A stretch of DNA of 6,858 nucleotides from Ruminococcaceae bacterium UBA5396 (GTDB taxonomy: Bacteria > Bacillota > Clostridia > Oscillospirales > Acutalibacteraceae). The first letter of the stretch is position 1, and every line of letters begins with the position of its first letter. The DNA is taken from contig DHOG01000143.1 in the NCBI GenBank assembly GCA_002410715.1, positions 2,230 to 9,087 on the forward strand. Reading direction: 5' to 3'. Position numbers and translations under genes: made by a program. Positions 1-5,981 of this stretch are shown piece by piece. The notes under the pieces were generated by a model that ran no database searches, had not been told where the DNA came from, and saw only the letters and a list, made by a program, of their open reading frames with translations.

Positions 1-127
1 CAAACCCGCATGAATACTGCAATGGGACAATTGAACATAGTTTTCCGAAAATGTTCAATTGCTTTAGGGCTGTTTCGTGCTCATTTTGACCAAGCGTTTC
101 CCCCGTCCGCACGGTCTGAGTGACGGC
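1..127 (-). CDS. Possible partial ORF running off the left edge, unrecognised
   Basis: Read on the minus strand, this stretch is open for 42 codons from a TAA (plus 128-130) to the window edge. A GTG at 112-110 could start it, giving a peptide that begins MRTGETLGQNEHETALKQLN. I see no good ribosome binding site before that GTG, and I do not recognise the protein. The hairpin at 28-61 lies inside the frame. It could be the start of a real gene whose body is outside the window, or a chance open frame. Length alone is weak support. Confidence 0.2.
28..61. repeat. Perfect inverted repeat / hairpin
   Basis: Two 11-base arms, CAATTGAACAT (28-38) and ATGTTCAATTG (51-61), are exact reverse complements around a 12-base loop. 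The loop can pair further (TTT at 41-43 with AAA at 48-50) around a TCCG tetraloop, leaving a two-base AG bulge. No T-run follows on either strand, so it does not look like an ordinary intrinsic terminator. It could be a protein-binding palindrome or an RNA structure. Its function is unknown. Confidence 0.6.
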
Positions 128-212
128 TTATATCGTGTTGTTCTGCTGATTTGCTCGTATTTCCGAGTGAGCACCGTTAGTTTTCGCACGGAGTAACGCG
201 CCGTGCGCACGG
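108..212. repeat. CGCACGG repeats with nested palindrome, function unknown
   Basis: CGCACGG occurs at 108-114, 185-191 and 206-212, and its reverse complement CCGTGCG at 201-207. The copy at 185-191 and the inverted copy at 201-207 form a 7-bp stem with a 9-base spacer. CCGTGCGCACGG at 201-212 is a perfect 12-bp palindrome, so two alternative hairpins compete for the same bases. No gene is recognisable here. Such nested inverted repeats occur at transfer origins, replication origins and operators, but no flanking relaxase or Rep gene is visible, so I assign no role. Confidence 0.45.
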
Positions 213-480
213 TTCGCCATACTCGACAATCCGAGCCAGATCTGCTATACTGTGTTCATGGGCCGTGAGGCCGTCCTCTTGGGTCTGCTGCTGTGACTTC
301 CGGGACGTGCCGAGCGGCCCTAACCATGTTCAAAAAGCCTTATATACTGCGGTTTCGCGGGCGTTCGCGTGAAATATCGTTCCCGTCGCGGCGTCGTCGT
401 GGAGGCCCTTCCTGGACAAAAAGAAAAGACGCCGATCGCGTCGACGTCTCCATCTCAATATTGTTGTCATTCACGGCGTT
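213..480. other. GC-rich stretch without a recognisable gene
   Basis: This stretch is GC-richer than the cargo to its right. Short frames are open on both strands. Plus-strand frames starting at 293 and 369 and a minus-strand GTG frame near 476 overlap one another, and all give arginine-rich, low-complexity peptides. None has a clear ribosome binding site or a sequence I recognise. The frame opened at 369 merely runs in phase into the integrase remnant at 588. I treat the stretch as non-coding or eroded sequence. Confidence 0.4.
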
Positions 481-481
481 T

Positions 482-561
482 TATCCCGCCTCAAATTCAC
501 TGTATCCCGCGTAAATACTGGGTTTTCTCGTGGTTTCCCGTTCTGTCCCGTCTTATCCCGC
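482..561. repeat. Cluster of five TATCCCGC-type repeats, candidate recombinase arm sites
   Basis: TATCCCGC occurs exactly at 482-489, 503-510 and 554-561, with the variants TTTCCCGT at 534-541 and TGTCCCGT at 544-551. All point the same way. Start-to-start spacings are 21, 31, 10 and 10 bases, close to 2, 3, 1 and 1 helical turns, so a protein would contact one face of the DNA. This phasing, and the position directly before an integrase remnant, fit arm-type sites of a tyrosine recombinase or its directionality factor. Replication iterons are an alternative, but no replication gene is present. Confidence 0.5.
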
Positions 562-587
562 CTTTGTCAAATACGTTGTCCCCTTAC

Positions 588-794
588 ATCCTGGGACATA
601 CGCCCAAAGGCGCCGGCATTTCCCTTGGCATCCACACCAACCTTCAATCGGTAACGGCGCAGTATGTTGATGTACGGCTTGACCGAAAAAAGACCGTGCT
701 GGGAACCTATCATAAGGCGCTGCAGCCGCAGAAGGAGCCGGTGAAGCCCTCGAAACCGGCGAACCAGGGCAAAAAGAAAAGCAGCGAAATGTAG
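588..794 (+). pseudogene. Tyrosine recombinase (integrase), C-terminal remnant, left copy
   Basis: The frame encodes the last part of a tyrosine recombinase. It starts at the box-II histidine motif ILGHT, continues through TAQYVDVRL, whose tyrosine is the expected DNA-cleaving residue, and ends in the lysine-rich tail KKKSSEM. The N-terminal core-binding domain, the first catalytic arginine and the HxxR motif are all missing, so it cannot be active. It aligns without gaps to the copy at 5715-5927. A GAG-to-TAG change at 792-794 ends it two codons before the stop of the other copy, which here is still visible as TAA at 798-800. Homology continues past the gene to 819 and then stops abruptly. 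It is probably what is left of a second, related element. Confidence 0.85.
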
Positions 795-819
795 CTGTAA
801 ACGATGTAAGTTTTTATAG

Positions 820-990
820 CTCTTTGAAGATATGTCTGTACTGTTCATATTACTAGCTTAAGTAATTCCGATAATTTCAGTCTGTTCAGAAAGGAAAGGC
901 CGCAAGAGGGTGCTCCAAAGCAATAATTGCAAGTAAAGGAGACAGGCCATAACCCGAATTTCCAGTGCAGAAAAAAATTTTCAAAAAGGC
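820..990. other. Intergenic stretch between integrase remnant and tetR promoter
   Basis: I see no gene here. Homology to the right-hand integrase flank ends at 819, and none of the GGGCATCA repeats or tRNA 3'-end sequence seen to the right of the other copy is found, so the original element end has been lost. The only structure noted is a short palindrome, GCAATAATTGC, at 920-930. AT content rises through this stretch, marking the change from integrase-type to cargo-type sequence. Confidence 0.5.
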
Positions 991-1021
991 TTGCATTTTT
1001 GAATAACATGTATTATATAAT
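991..1021 (+). promoter_or_regulatory. Promoter of the tetR gene
   Basis: A -35-like TTGCAT at 991-996 and a perfect -10 TATAAT at 1016-1021 lie 19 bases apart, 36 bases before the tetR start. The spacer is longer than the optimal 17. The -10 lies inside the left arm of the inverted repeat at 1004-1043, so bound repressor would block polymerase. Confidence 0.6.
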
Positions 1022-1043
1022 AGGTGTTATATAATACATGTTA
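1004..1043. promoter_or_regulatory. Putative TetR operator: 40-bp perfect inverted repeat
   Basis: TAACATGTATTATATAA (1004-1020) is the exact reverse complement of 1027-1043, with a 6-base spacer TAGGTG. The repeat covers the -10 element and the predicted transcription start and ends 14 bases before the ATG. Many TetR-family repressors bind inverted repeats over their own promoter, so autorepression is the natural reading. The arms are longer than a typical single TetR-dimer site, and each holds smaller palindromes (ACATGT and ATTATATAAT), so two dimers could bind. The transcript leader would also carry part of the stem. Confidence 0.7.
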
Positions 1044-1057
1044 AGGACGGTAACGTT

Positions 1058-1639
1058 ATGGGACCTAAGATTAAATTTACCAAAGAACAAATAATCGAGG
1101 CAGCCTTTGAAATAGCTCGGACAGAAGGAATCGACAGTATAACTATGAGAAAAGTCGCAAAAAAGATGGGCAGTTCCGTAGCCCCCATTTACGTAAACTT
1201 CGAAAACGTTGATGAACTGAATAAAGCTTTAATAGAAAGGATTACAAGTATTAGTCGACAGCTTTTAACGGAGGAGAATACCGGTAACCCATTCAGCGAT
1301 ATGGGAAACGCAAGTCTTAGGTTTGCCATGGAGTATAGCGTTATTTTTAGGGACTTGGTTGCAAAAGGTGACAAATACATGCAAGGCTACGATGAAAAAA
1401 TGATGCCGGTTTTAGTTGAAGAGATGCAAAAGGACCCTGAACTGAAGGGATTCACTGTTGATGAGCTAAAAACAATCTTATTAAAAATGAGGATATTTCA
1501 ACTGGGGCTTTCGATGATGGCCGCCAACAGCTTACTGCCCAAAGGGTACAAAAAGCAAGATGTGATGGACATCTTATCAAGCGCCGCTGATGATGTAATA
1601 ATGTCAGCAAAACTAAGAAAGGGATTTTACAGTGAATAA
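1058..1639 (+). CDS. TetR/AcrR-family transcriptional regulator
   Basis: This 193-residue protein has the TetR layout. Residues 7-24 form helix 1, and the helix-turn-helix runs from about 28 to 48 (TMRKVAKKMGSSVAPIYVNF), followed by the start of helix 4 (ENVDELNKALIERI). The rest is a helical ligand-binding and dimerisation domain with no family I can name. The length is normal for the family. The ATG follows an AAGGACGG ribosome binding site (1043-1050). It probably represses its own promoter through the inverted repeat at 1004-1043. The next intact gene, a CPBP protease, starts 356 bases downstream with a gene fragment between, so co-transcription is uncertain. The ligand cannot be inferred. 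The gene looks intact, unlike much of the element. Confidence 0.9.
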   Translation: MGPKIKFTKEQIIEAAFEIARTEGIDSITMRKVAKKMGSSVAPIYVNFENVDELNKALIERITSISRQLLTEENTGNPFSDMGNASLRFAMEYSVIFRDLVAKGDKYMQGYDEKMMPVLVEEMQKDPELKGFTVDELKTILLKMRIFQLGLSMMAANSLLPKGYKKQDVMDILSSAADDVIMSAKLRKGFYSE

Positions 1640-1696
1640 GCAAGAAATTCGCAATATCTAGGTTTTTGCTTTTATTGTTATTATATCTGGTGCTTA

Positions 1697-1837
1697 CCTG
1701 AGGCGGATATTAGGGCAGTCATGCCTGTCAGCCGAGCTGTTTACATGGAGTCATTACCTCAACGATATGCATATCCGTTGGAATTGGAATATTTTGATGG
1801 AAGAGACATTGTAATTGGATTTGATCCGAGTCATTAA
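1697..1837 (+). pseudogene. C-terminal fragment of an unrecognised gene
   Basis: One frame here reads as convincing protein, from PEADIRAVMPVSRAVY through ESLPQRYAYPLELEYFDGRD to IVIGFDPSH, ending at TAA 1835-1837. The only internal start, ATG 1721, has no ribosome binding site, and the frame upstream of 1697 turns into low-complexity sequence, so this is most likely the tail of a longer gene cut off at its 5' side. I do not recognise the family. It sits between tetR and the CPBP protease and may mark a deletion that brought those two genes together. Confidence 0.4.
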
Positions 1838-1995
1838 AAAAATAAAGCCTCCAACGGATCGCTTGGGCAGGCTAGCTTTAGAGGGTTTAAAGGAAAAAGT
1901 AAATATGCTTTGCCTGCAAGTCTGCTTTCAAGAAGAAGTATAAGTCAAAGATCGCACTGTTCTTCGGAGCAAAAAAGGTATTGGGAGGTAATCAT

Positions 1996-2781
1996 ATGAA
2001 AAAAAGTATTCTTGTGACCAGGTCGGTAAAAAAAGACGGTGTTGATTTTATGGAAAGGTTGAAAAATAACAGAACGCTATTAGGCATAATTGTTTTCGTT
2101 TCATTATTTTTTCTACAAGTGTTATTAGGAAAAGCAGGACATCTTTTGGCAAATATCATCCCACACCAACAAATTGATCCGTACGGAAGCTTTGCCGGCA
2201 TATCAATTCACCATATTTGTCAAATGATTATTGCTTTAATAGTAATTTTAGTGTTAAGCAAGCTATTGAAAACCAATTTCTGTTTCCAGCTTGGCGATGT
2301 GAAAAAGGGGATGAAATACTTAGCTTTATTTACAGCCGCTTTTGCAATTATCTCATTAGTGATTCATGTTTTTATGTATGTTAACAACCAGCTCCCTTCT
2401 TATTCATTTCCACTTGATAAAAGAAATATTATTGGTACTTTGAGCTTTCAATTATTCCTAAGCGGGCCGTCAGAAGAAGTTGTTTTTCGGGCGTTACCAA
2501 TAACCGTATTAATGTATGCCTTTGGTAAAAGCATCTCAGTAAAAGGTAATATTACATTGGAAGTAATACTGGCCTCGGTACTATTCTCGTTTGCCCATAT
2601 AAGCTGGTCTTTGAGTCCGTTTACTATTAATATAGATTTTTTTCAGATATTCTATGCTTTCGTACTCGGAACCATTCAGGGAATTGTATATCAAAGGACC
2701 AGGAGCATTTTATATCCTATATTAATGCATAGTATCAGCAATGTTTTAATGGTCGGTATAGGGTATTTGTTTGTAGCTTAA
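1996..2781 (+). CDS. CPBP-family intramembrane metalloprotease (Abi/CAAX protease-like)
   Basis: I start this gene at ATG 1996, seven bases after GGGAGG (1983-1988), giving 261 residues; a TTG at 1981 overlaps the ribosome binding site. The protein is strongly hydrophobic with several membrane helices (for example about 28-52, 74-91, 107-128, 190-206 and 217-232). It carries the conserved CPBP motifs in order: SEEVVFR (Glu160, Glu161, Arg165), SFAH (His201) and HSISN (His245, Asn249). These residues form the predicted zinc site within the membrane. Bacterial members act as CAAX-type proteases or as self-protection proteins in bacteriocin loci, and most have no known substrate. The gene appears intact. 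No bacteriocin precursor is visible nearby, so an immunity role is only suggested. Confidence 0.9.
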   Translation: MKKSILVTRSVKKDGVDFMERLKNNRTLLGIIVFVSLFFLQVLLGKAGHLLANIIPHQQIDPYGSFAGISIHHICQMIIALIVILVLSKLLKTNFCFQLGDVKKGMKYLALFTAAFAIISLVIHVFMYVNNQLPSYSFPLDKRNIIGTLSFQLFLSGPSEEVVFRALPITVLMYAFGKSISVKGNITLEVILASVLFSFAHISWSLSPFTINIDFFQIFYAFVLGTIQGIVYQRTRSILYPILMHSISNVLMVGIGYLFVA

Positions 2782-2950
2782 TCCAACTATATGCGAAAAC
2801 CCGAACGTGTTTGCTCGATTCTAAAAATGCATAAGAACATGAAGGCTAGGATTCTATATTTGCACAAAAGAAACTGTAAACGAAATAGTCAGAGAGCAAC
2901 TCTGCATTCTGAACTAAACAATAGTAATCATATAAGTATTGGAGCGTAAC

Positions 2951-3251
2951 GTGATAATAAATAGTTTCGTCGAGATCGACAATAAAAATACAGCCATTTA
3001 TGACGGTTTGCACGAATACTGTATGGTCGAACATATGAATGAAGAGTATCTCCGGACTTCTATAAATAAAAGAAGAAGATCCGTGCTTATTAGAATTCTT
3101 CAAGGTATTTTGTGCGTTGGAATCAAGAGATAGAGTCAGGCGCATGGCGATGGAGCAAAACGAACAATGGTTTATGGTGGACGCCGGGAGGCAAAATTTG
3201 GCGAACAATTACGAAATATGCAAGGGAAACGGAGCATTATATAATGGATAA
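2951..3251 (+). pseudogene. Unrecognised small gene, probably frameshifted
   Basis: A GTG at 2951 follows GGAG (2941-2944) and opens a 60-codon frame (INSFVEIDNKNTAIYDGLHE onward) that ends at TAG 3131-3133. A second frame is open from 3066 to TAA 3249-3251 and also reads like real protein (EEDPCLLEFFKVFCALESRD, then NEQWFMVDAGRQNLANNY). The two overlap at a purine-rich run near 3066-3080, so I suspect one gene of about 100 residues broken there by a one-base slip. The second frame's stop overlaps the ATG of the next gene at 3244, typical of translational coupling. Alternatively these are two short genes, the second starting at ATG 3144. I do not recognise the family. Confidence 0.35.
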
Positions 3252-3549
3252 GCAGAAACGATCAATATCACTTGACAAGATCATGATTGCAATAACAGTG
3301 CTATCATTCACTGCAACAATCCTTATTTATTCAAGTCTGCCAGCCATGATCCCATATCACTGGGGAATCGGCGGCAGCGTCAAAACGGCCGAAAAATGGG
3401 TTGCATTCATTACCGCACTGACGCCTGTGGGCATTTACTATCTGGTTAAGTGTCGCTCGAATAAGAGCCTCTCGGATGTTTTAGCATTTGTAGTCGCTCT
3501 GTTCATTGTAGTAATCCATTGGACTATCCTCTTCATCTCAATGAGATAA
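3244..3549 (+). CDS. Short DUF1648/SdpI-like membrane protein
   Basis: This 101-residue protein has three hydrophobic stretches (about 12-32, 53-69 and 78-98). Between the first two lies the motif SLPAMIPYHWGIGGSVKT, the pattern typical of DUF1648, found at the N-terminus of SdpI-type immunity proteins and related integral membrane proteins. Full-length SdpI-like proteins are about twice as long, so this is either a short family member or a truncated one. ATG 3244 is preceded by GGAG (3231-3234), and the reading frame of the preceding gene ends at 3251, overlapping the start by eight bases. The frame is also open upstream to 3112, but that part has no family resemblance. Confidence 0.65.
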   Translation: MDKQKRSISLDKIMIAITVLSFTATILIYSSLPAMIPYHWGIGGSVKTAEKWVAFITALTPVGIYYLVKCRSNKSLSDVLAFVVALFIVVIHWTILFISMR

Positions 3550-3592
3550 ATCAAACTGAGAAAGCCTGTTGCGCATCCTGGAGGAGGAGATT

Positions 3593-3763
3593 ATGGAAAA
3601 GCGAAAAACAAATACCCATCCAAACCCAAAAACATATGCAGAATTCACTTCAATTAGAGGTAGAATATCTAGGAAACCGGCGGAGAACTTCGATGTATTT
3701 ACTTTAAGGGGTGTTTCACGCCTGCCATCCAAAACTATTCCAGGTCGCCAGTTAAGAGGATAG
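3593..3763 (+). CDS. Small basic ORF with strong ribosome binding site, unrecognised
   Basis: ATG 3593 lies just after the purine run GGAGGAGGAG (3580-3589), one of the best ribosome binding sites in the window. It opens a 56-residue frame that is rich in Lys, Arg and Pro and has no membrane segment. I do not recognise it. It ends nine bases before the start of the serine hydrolase and follows the DUF1648-like gene by 43 bases, so the three could form one transcript. It may be a real small protein or the leftover 5' end of a longer gene. Confidence 0.35.
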   Translation: MEKRKTNTHPNPKTYAEFTSIRGRISRKPAENFDVFTLRGVSRLPSKTIPGRQLRG

Positions 3764-3771
3764 ATACCAGC

Positions 3772-4815
3772 ATGATGCGAAAGTGTGAAATAGTATTCAA
3801 TAAAGCTATTGCCTCAAATAAAATCCATGAAGCAGTATTATTTGTCGAAAATGCAAATGGAGATTTTTCCTATAGCCAGGGATATGGCGGCAAGGATATA
3901 GATTCTCCGATACTTATGGCCAGCATTACAAAACTGTTTACAACCACTTGCATTTTAGCCTTGCAGGAACAGGGCAAGCTGTCACTTGACGATAAAATCG
4001 CGAAATATCTTGATAATTCCGTCTTGGAAGGTCTTCAGGCATTTAGGGGTAAAGAATATTCCTTCGAGCTGACAATATCCGATTTACTCTTTCAAATTAG
4101 CGGATTACCCGATGTATATGAAGAGGGGAAGGACAATTTTAAGCTTCGCGCTGTTAAAGAAGATTTCTTCTATACCTTTAATGAAATAGTGGCTATGACA
4201 AAGCGTCTGAAACCGCATTTTATACCTCGCACAATAAAAAGAGCTTACTATGCTGACATTAATTTTGATTTGCTTGGGAAGATAATTGAAAGCATTATGA
4301 ATTGACCAATAAATCAAATATACAGGCGCTATATATTTGAACCGTTGAACCTAAAGAACACCTACCTCCCTGAAAATAAAAACGATTTTGTGCCAAATAT
4401 CTATTACAAGAATAAAGCTATCCAGCGCGCCAAATTTGTCATGAGTAGCCGTGCGAGCGGTGGATGTGTATCAACGACTCGTGAATTGATGTCTTTTCTT
4501 AAAGCTTTCTTTGGTGGAGTTTTGTTCAACATTTCAATTTTCGATGAGCTGTCATTGTGCAATAAGTTGCAGACTTCAATGATGCCGATTTGCTATGGAA
4601 GCGGATATATGCGAATTCCTTTAACCGGCATAACATCGTTTTTTATGGGAAAAGGCGAGTTGATGGGCCATTCCGGTTCGGCAGGGTCGTTTGCTTTTTA
4701 TTATCCAACAAAGAATTTATTTATTGTGGGAGATCTAAATCAGATGGAGAATGCTGCTCTGCCAATAAAGCTGCCTATGCAAATTGCTATTAAGAGTGCG
4801 ATCCGCCGTTTTTAG
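3772..4815 (+). pseudogene. Class-C beta-lactamase-like serine hydrolase with in-frame stop
   Basis: The frame encodes a penicillin-binding-protein/beta-lactamase-fold serine hydrolase of about 347 residues. SITK (nucleophile Ser51, Lys54) is the SxxK motif, YYADIN with Tyr160 stands for YxN, and HSG (His300-Gly302) replaces the KTG box. TGA at 4303-4305 (codon 178) interrupts it. The frame continues unchanged on both sides (KIIESIMN, stop, PINQIYRRYIFEPLNL), so one base change, for example from GGA, CGA or AGA, explains it. Without readthrough the product lacks the HSG box and should be inactive. The stop context is TGAC, which is comparatively leaky in bacteria. The start is uncertain: ATG 3772 and 3775 both lie a little far from AGAGGA (3755-3760). 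Relatives include D-aminopeptidases, esterases and PBP4-like proteins, so the substrate is unknown. Confidence 0.85.
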
Positions 4816-4827
4816 GAGGTGCATTTT

Positions 4828-4905
4828 ATGAATAAAAATGGTTTGCGACTCTGGCCTCGCGGGCGGGAAACCACTGCTGCCCAAGGGTGGGGTGATATTA
4901 TTTGA
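4828..4905 (+). CDS. 25-codon ORF behind a strong ribosome binding site, likely remnant
   Basis: AGGAGG (4814-4819), overlapping the stop codon of the serine hydrolase, is spaced eight bases before ATG 4828. The frame encodes 25 residues (MNKNGLRLWPRGRETTAAQG onward) and stops at TGA 4903-4905, where the ATPase remnant begins. Another frame over the same bases reads SGLAGGKPLLPKGGVILFDG, which looks more protein-like, so this is probably the frameshifted 5' end of a lost gene that was translated together with the hydrolase. I do not recognise it. Confidence 0.25.
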   Translation: MNKNGLRLWPRGRETTAAQGWGDII

Positions 4906-5277
4906 TGGAAGGGATAAAATCGGAACTTGACTAATATTTATCCGGGCGGGCATAAAGCGGTGGGTGGTTTGACGCTTACTAACTAAGCGGTGGATATTTA
5001 CGATTTCATCGGCCATAACGGTGCGGGAAAACTGCAACGCTTAGTGCGGTGGCAGGGTCTTTAAAATTCAATGATTGTGGAAGATCCGGTCGCATGCAAA
5101 AGCAGATGGCGTTTATCCCTGACAACTCTGATATCTGCGAATTCATGACAGGTATACAGTACCTAAATTTCATCGGAGATATTTATGATGTAGGCGAGCG
5201 CGAGCACAATGAGAGGCTGCGCCGTTACGGCGCAGCGTTTGAGATTATCTCTGTGTTCGGTGATTTAATCGGTAGCT
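4905..5277 (+). pseudogene. ABC transporter ATP-binding protein, decayed N-terminal remnant
   Basis: The start of an ABC ATPase is readable across several lesions. NRNLTNIYPGGHKAVGGLTL is followed by an in-frame TAA (4984-4986), then AVDIYDFIGHNGAGK containing the Walker A motif. A missing A in the run near 5028-5031 then shifts the frame exactly at the Walker A lysine-threonine. The new frame continues with MAFIPDNSDICEFMTGIQYL (Q-loop-region sequence) and on to GDLIGSY. Residues between Walker A and MAFIPDN appear partly deleted, and an earlier shift lies between ATG 4905 and 4918. The signature motif, Walker B and everything after are gone, replaced at about 5277 by integrase sequence. It probably belonged to a two-gene exporter whose permease is absent. 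It cannot be functional. Confidence 0.8.
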
Positions 5278-5927
5278 ATGGACGGCCTGCGCCTTAGTGA
5301 AATTCTCGGCCTGCGCTGGCAGAACGTCGATTTGCAAAACAATACTTTCGGCGTCGTGGAGCAGTTGCCCTTCAATCTGCCTGCCGGGACAAAGACAGTT
5401 CCTGAAATGACACCGACAAAATAAACGACCGTATCCTGCCCATCACGGACTTAACGCGGCCATACTTTGAGCGGCAGTTTGCCATGCAGGAGCGCCGCAG
5501 GGAGTTGACCGAGGCGGCGGGCGCGGCATACTACGATAACGATTTGGTGGTGTCCAAGCCGGACGGCGCACCTTATCGGCGCGATGCTATGTCAACAGCT
5601 TTCGGGCAGCTCATACGCCACCTTGAAATGCCGCATATCCGTTTTCACGATCTGCGGCATACGGCGGCGACCAATATGCACCAACTCACCGGCGACTTTT
5701 ATACTGTTGGTGAGATATTGGGTCATACGCTCAAAGGCATCGGCATTTCCCTCGGTATCTCCACCAACCTTGAAGCGGTAACGGCACAATATGTCGATGT
5801 CCGGCTGGAGAGAAAAAAGACCGTTCTGGAAACCTACCATAAGGCGTTGCATCCGCAGAAAGAGCCGGAGAAGCCCATGAAACCGGCGAAGCAGAGCAAA
5901 AAGAAAAGCAGCGAAATGGAGCTGTAA
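5278..5927 (+). pseudogene. Tyrosine recombinase (integrase), N-truncated and frameshifted, right copy
   Basis: The catalytic domain of a phage/ICE-type tyrosine recombinase is present. GLRLSEILGLRW (first catalytic Arg) lies at about 5284-5319, HDLRHTAATNM (HxxR) at about 5647-5679, ILGHT at 5715-5729, and TAQYVDVRL with the nucleophile tyrosine follows at about 5782-5808. The N-terminal SAM-like domain is missing, cut at the junction with the ABC ATPase remnant. A one-base loss near 5418-5423 (ACAAAATAAACGAC) shifts the frame; the second part is open from 5424 to the stop at 5925-5927. The position, just inside the tRNA-Ser 3' end and reading toward it, is standard for the integrase of an element inserted there. 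The element cannot mobilise itself with this gene. Confidence 0.9.
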
Positions 5928-5981
5928 ACGACGTAAGTTTTTATAGTTTCGCGCTGCCTTTCATAGCTATTTAGGGAATGT

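Noticed and set aside
369..587. Open frame running in phase into the left integrase remnant, as if a complete small integrase-like gene began at 369
   Set aside because: The part before 588 has no similarity to the N-terminal or catalytic part of the right-hand integrase, is low-complexity, and includes the phased repeats; the in-phase joining looks accidental.
567..848. Minus-strand 93-codon ORF opposite the left integrase remnant
   Set aside because: It is the antisense shadow of the integrase tail; the equivalent shadow also appears opposite the right copy.
820..1003. A second attachment-site copy (tRNA-Ser 3' end) after the left integrase remnant
   Set aside because: I looked for the T-arm and acceptor sequence of the tRNA in this stretch and found no convincing match.
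2846..3208. Minus-strand 120-codon ORF, Cys/His/Phe-rich
   Set aside because: There is no ribosome binding site, its composition looks antisense, and it overlaps better-supported plus-strand frames. It cannot be excluded but is not supported.
3112..3243. Upstream extension of the DUF1648-like protein to a GTG at 3112
   Set aside because: The extra 44 residues resemble nothing in the family, and ATG 3244 has its own ribosome binding site and overlaps the previous stop.
4303..4305. TGA as a selenocysteine codon or genetic-code reassignment
   Set aside because: No selenocysteine insertion hairpin is evident, family members have no Cys or Sec expected there, and intact tadA and tetR show normal stop usage; a nonsense mutation is simpler.
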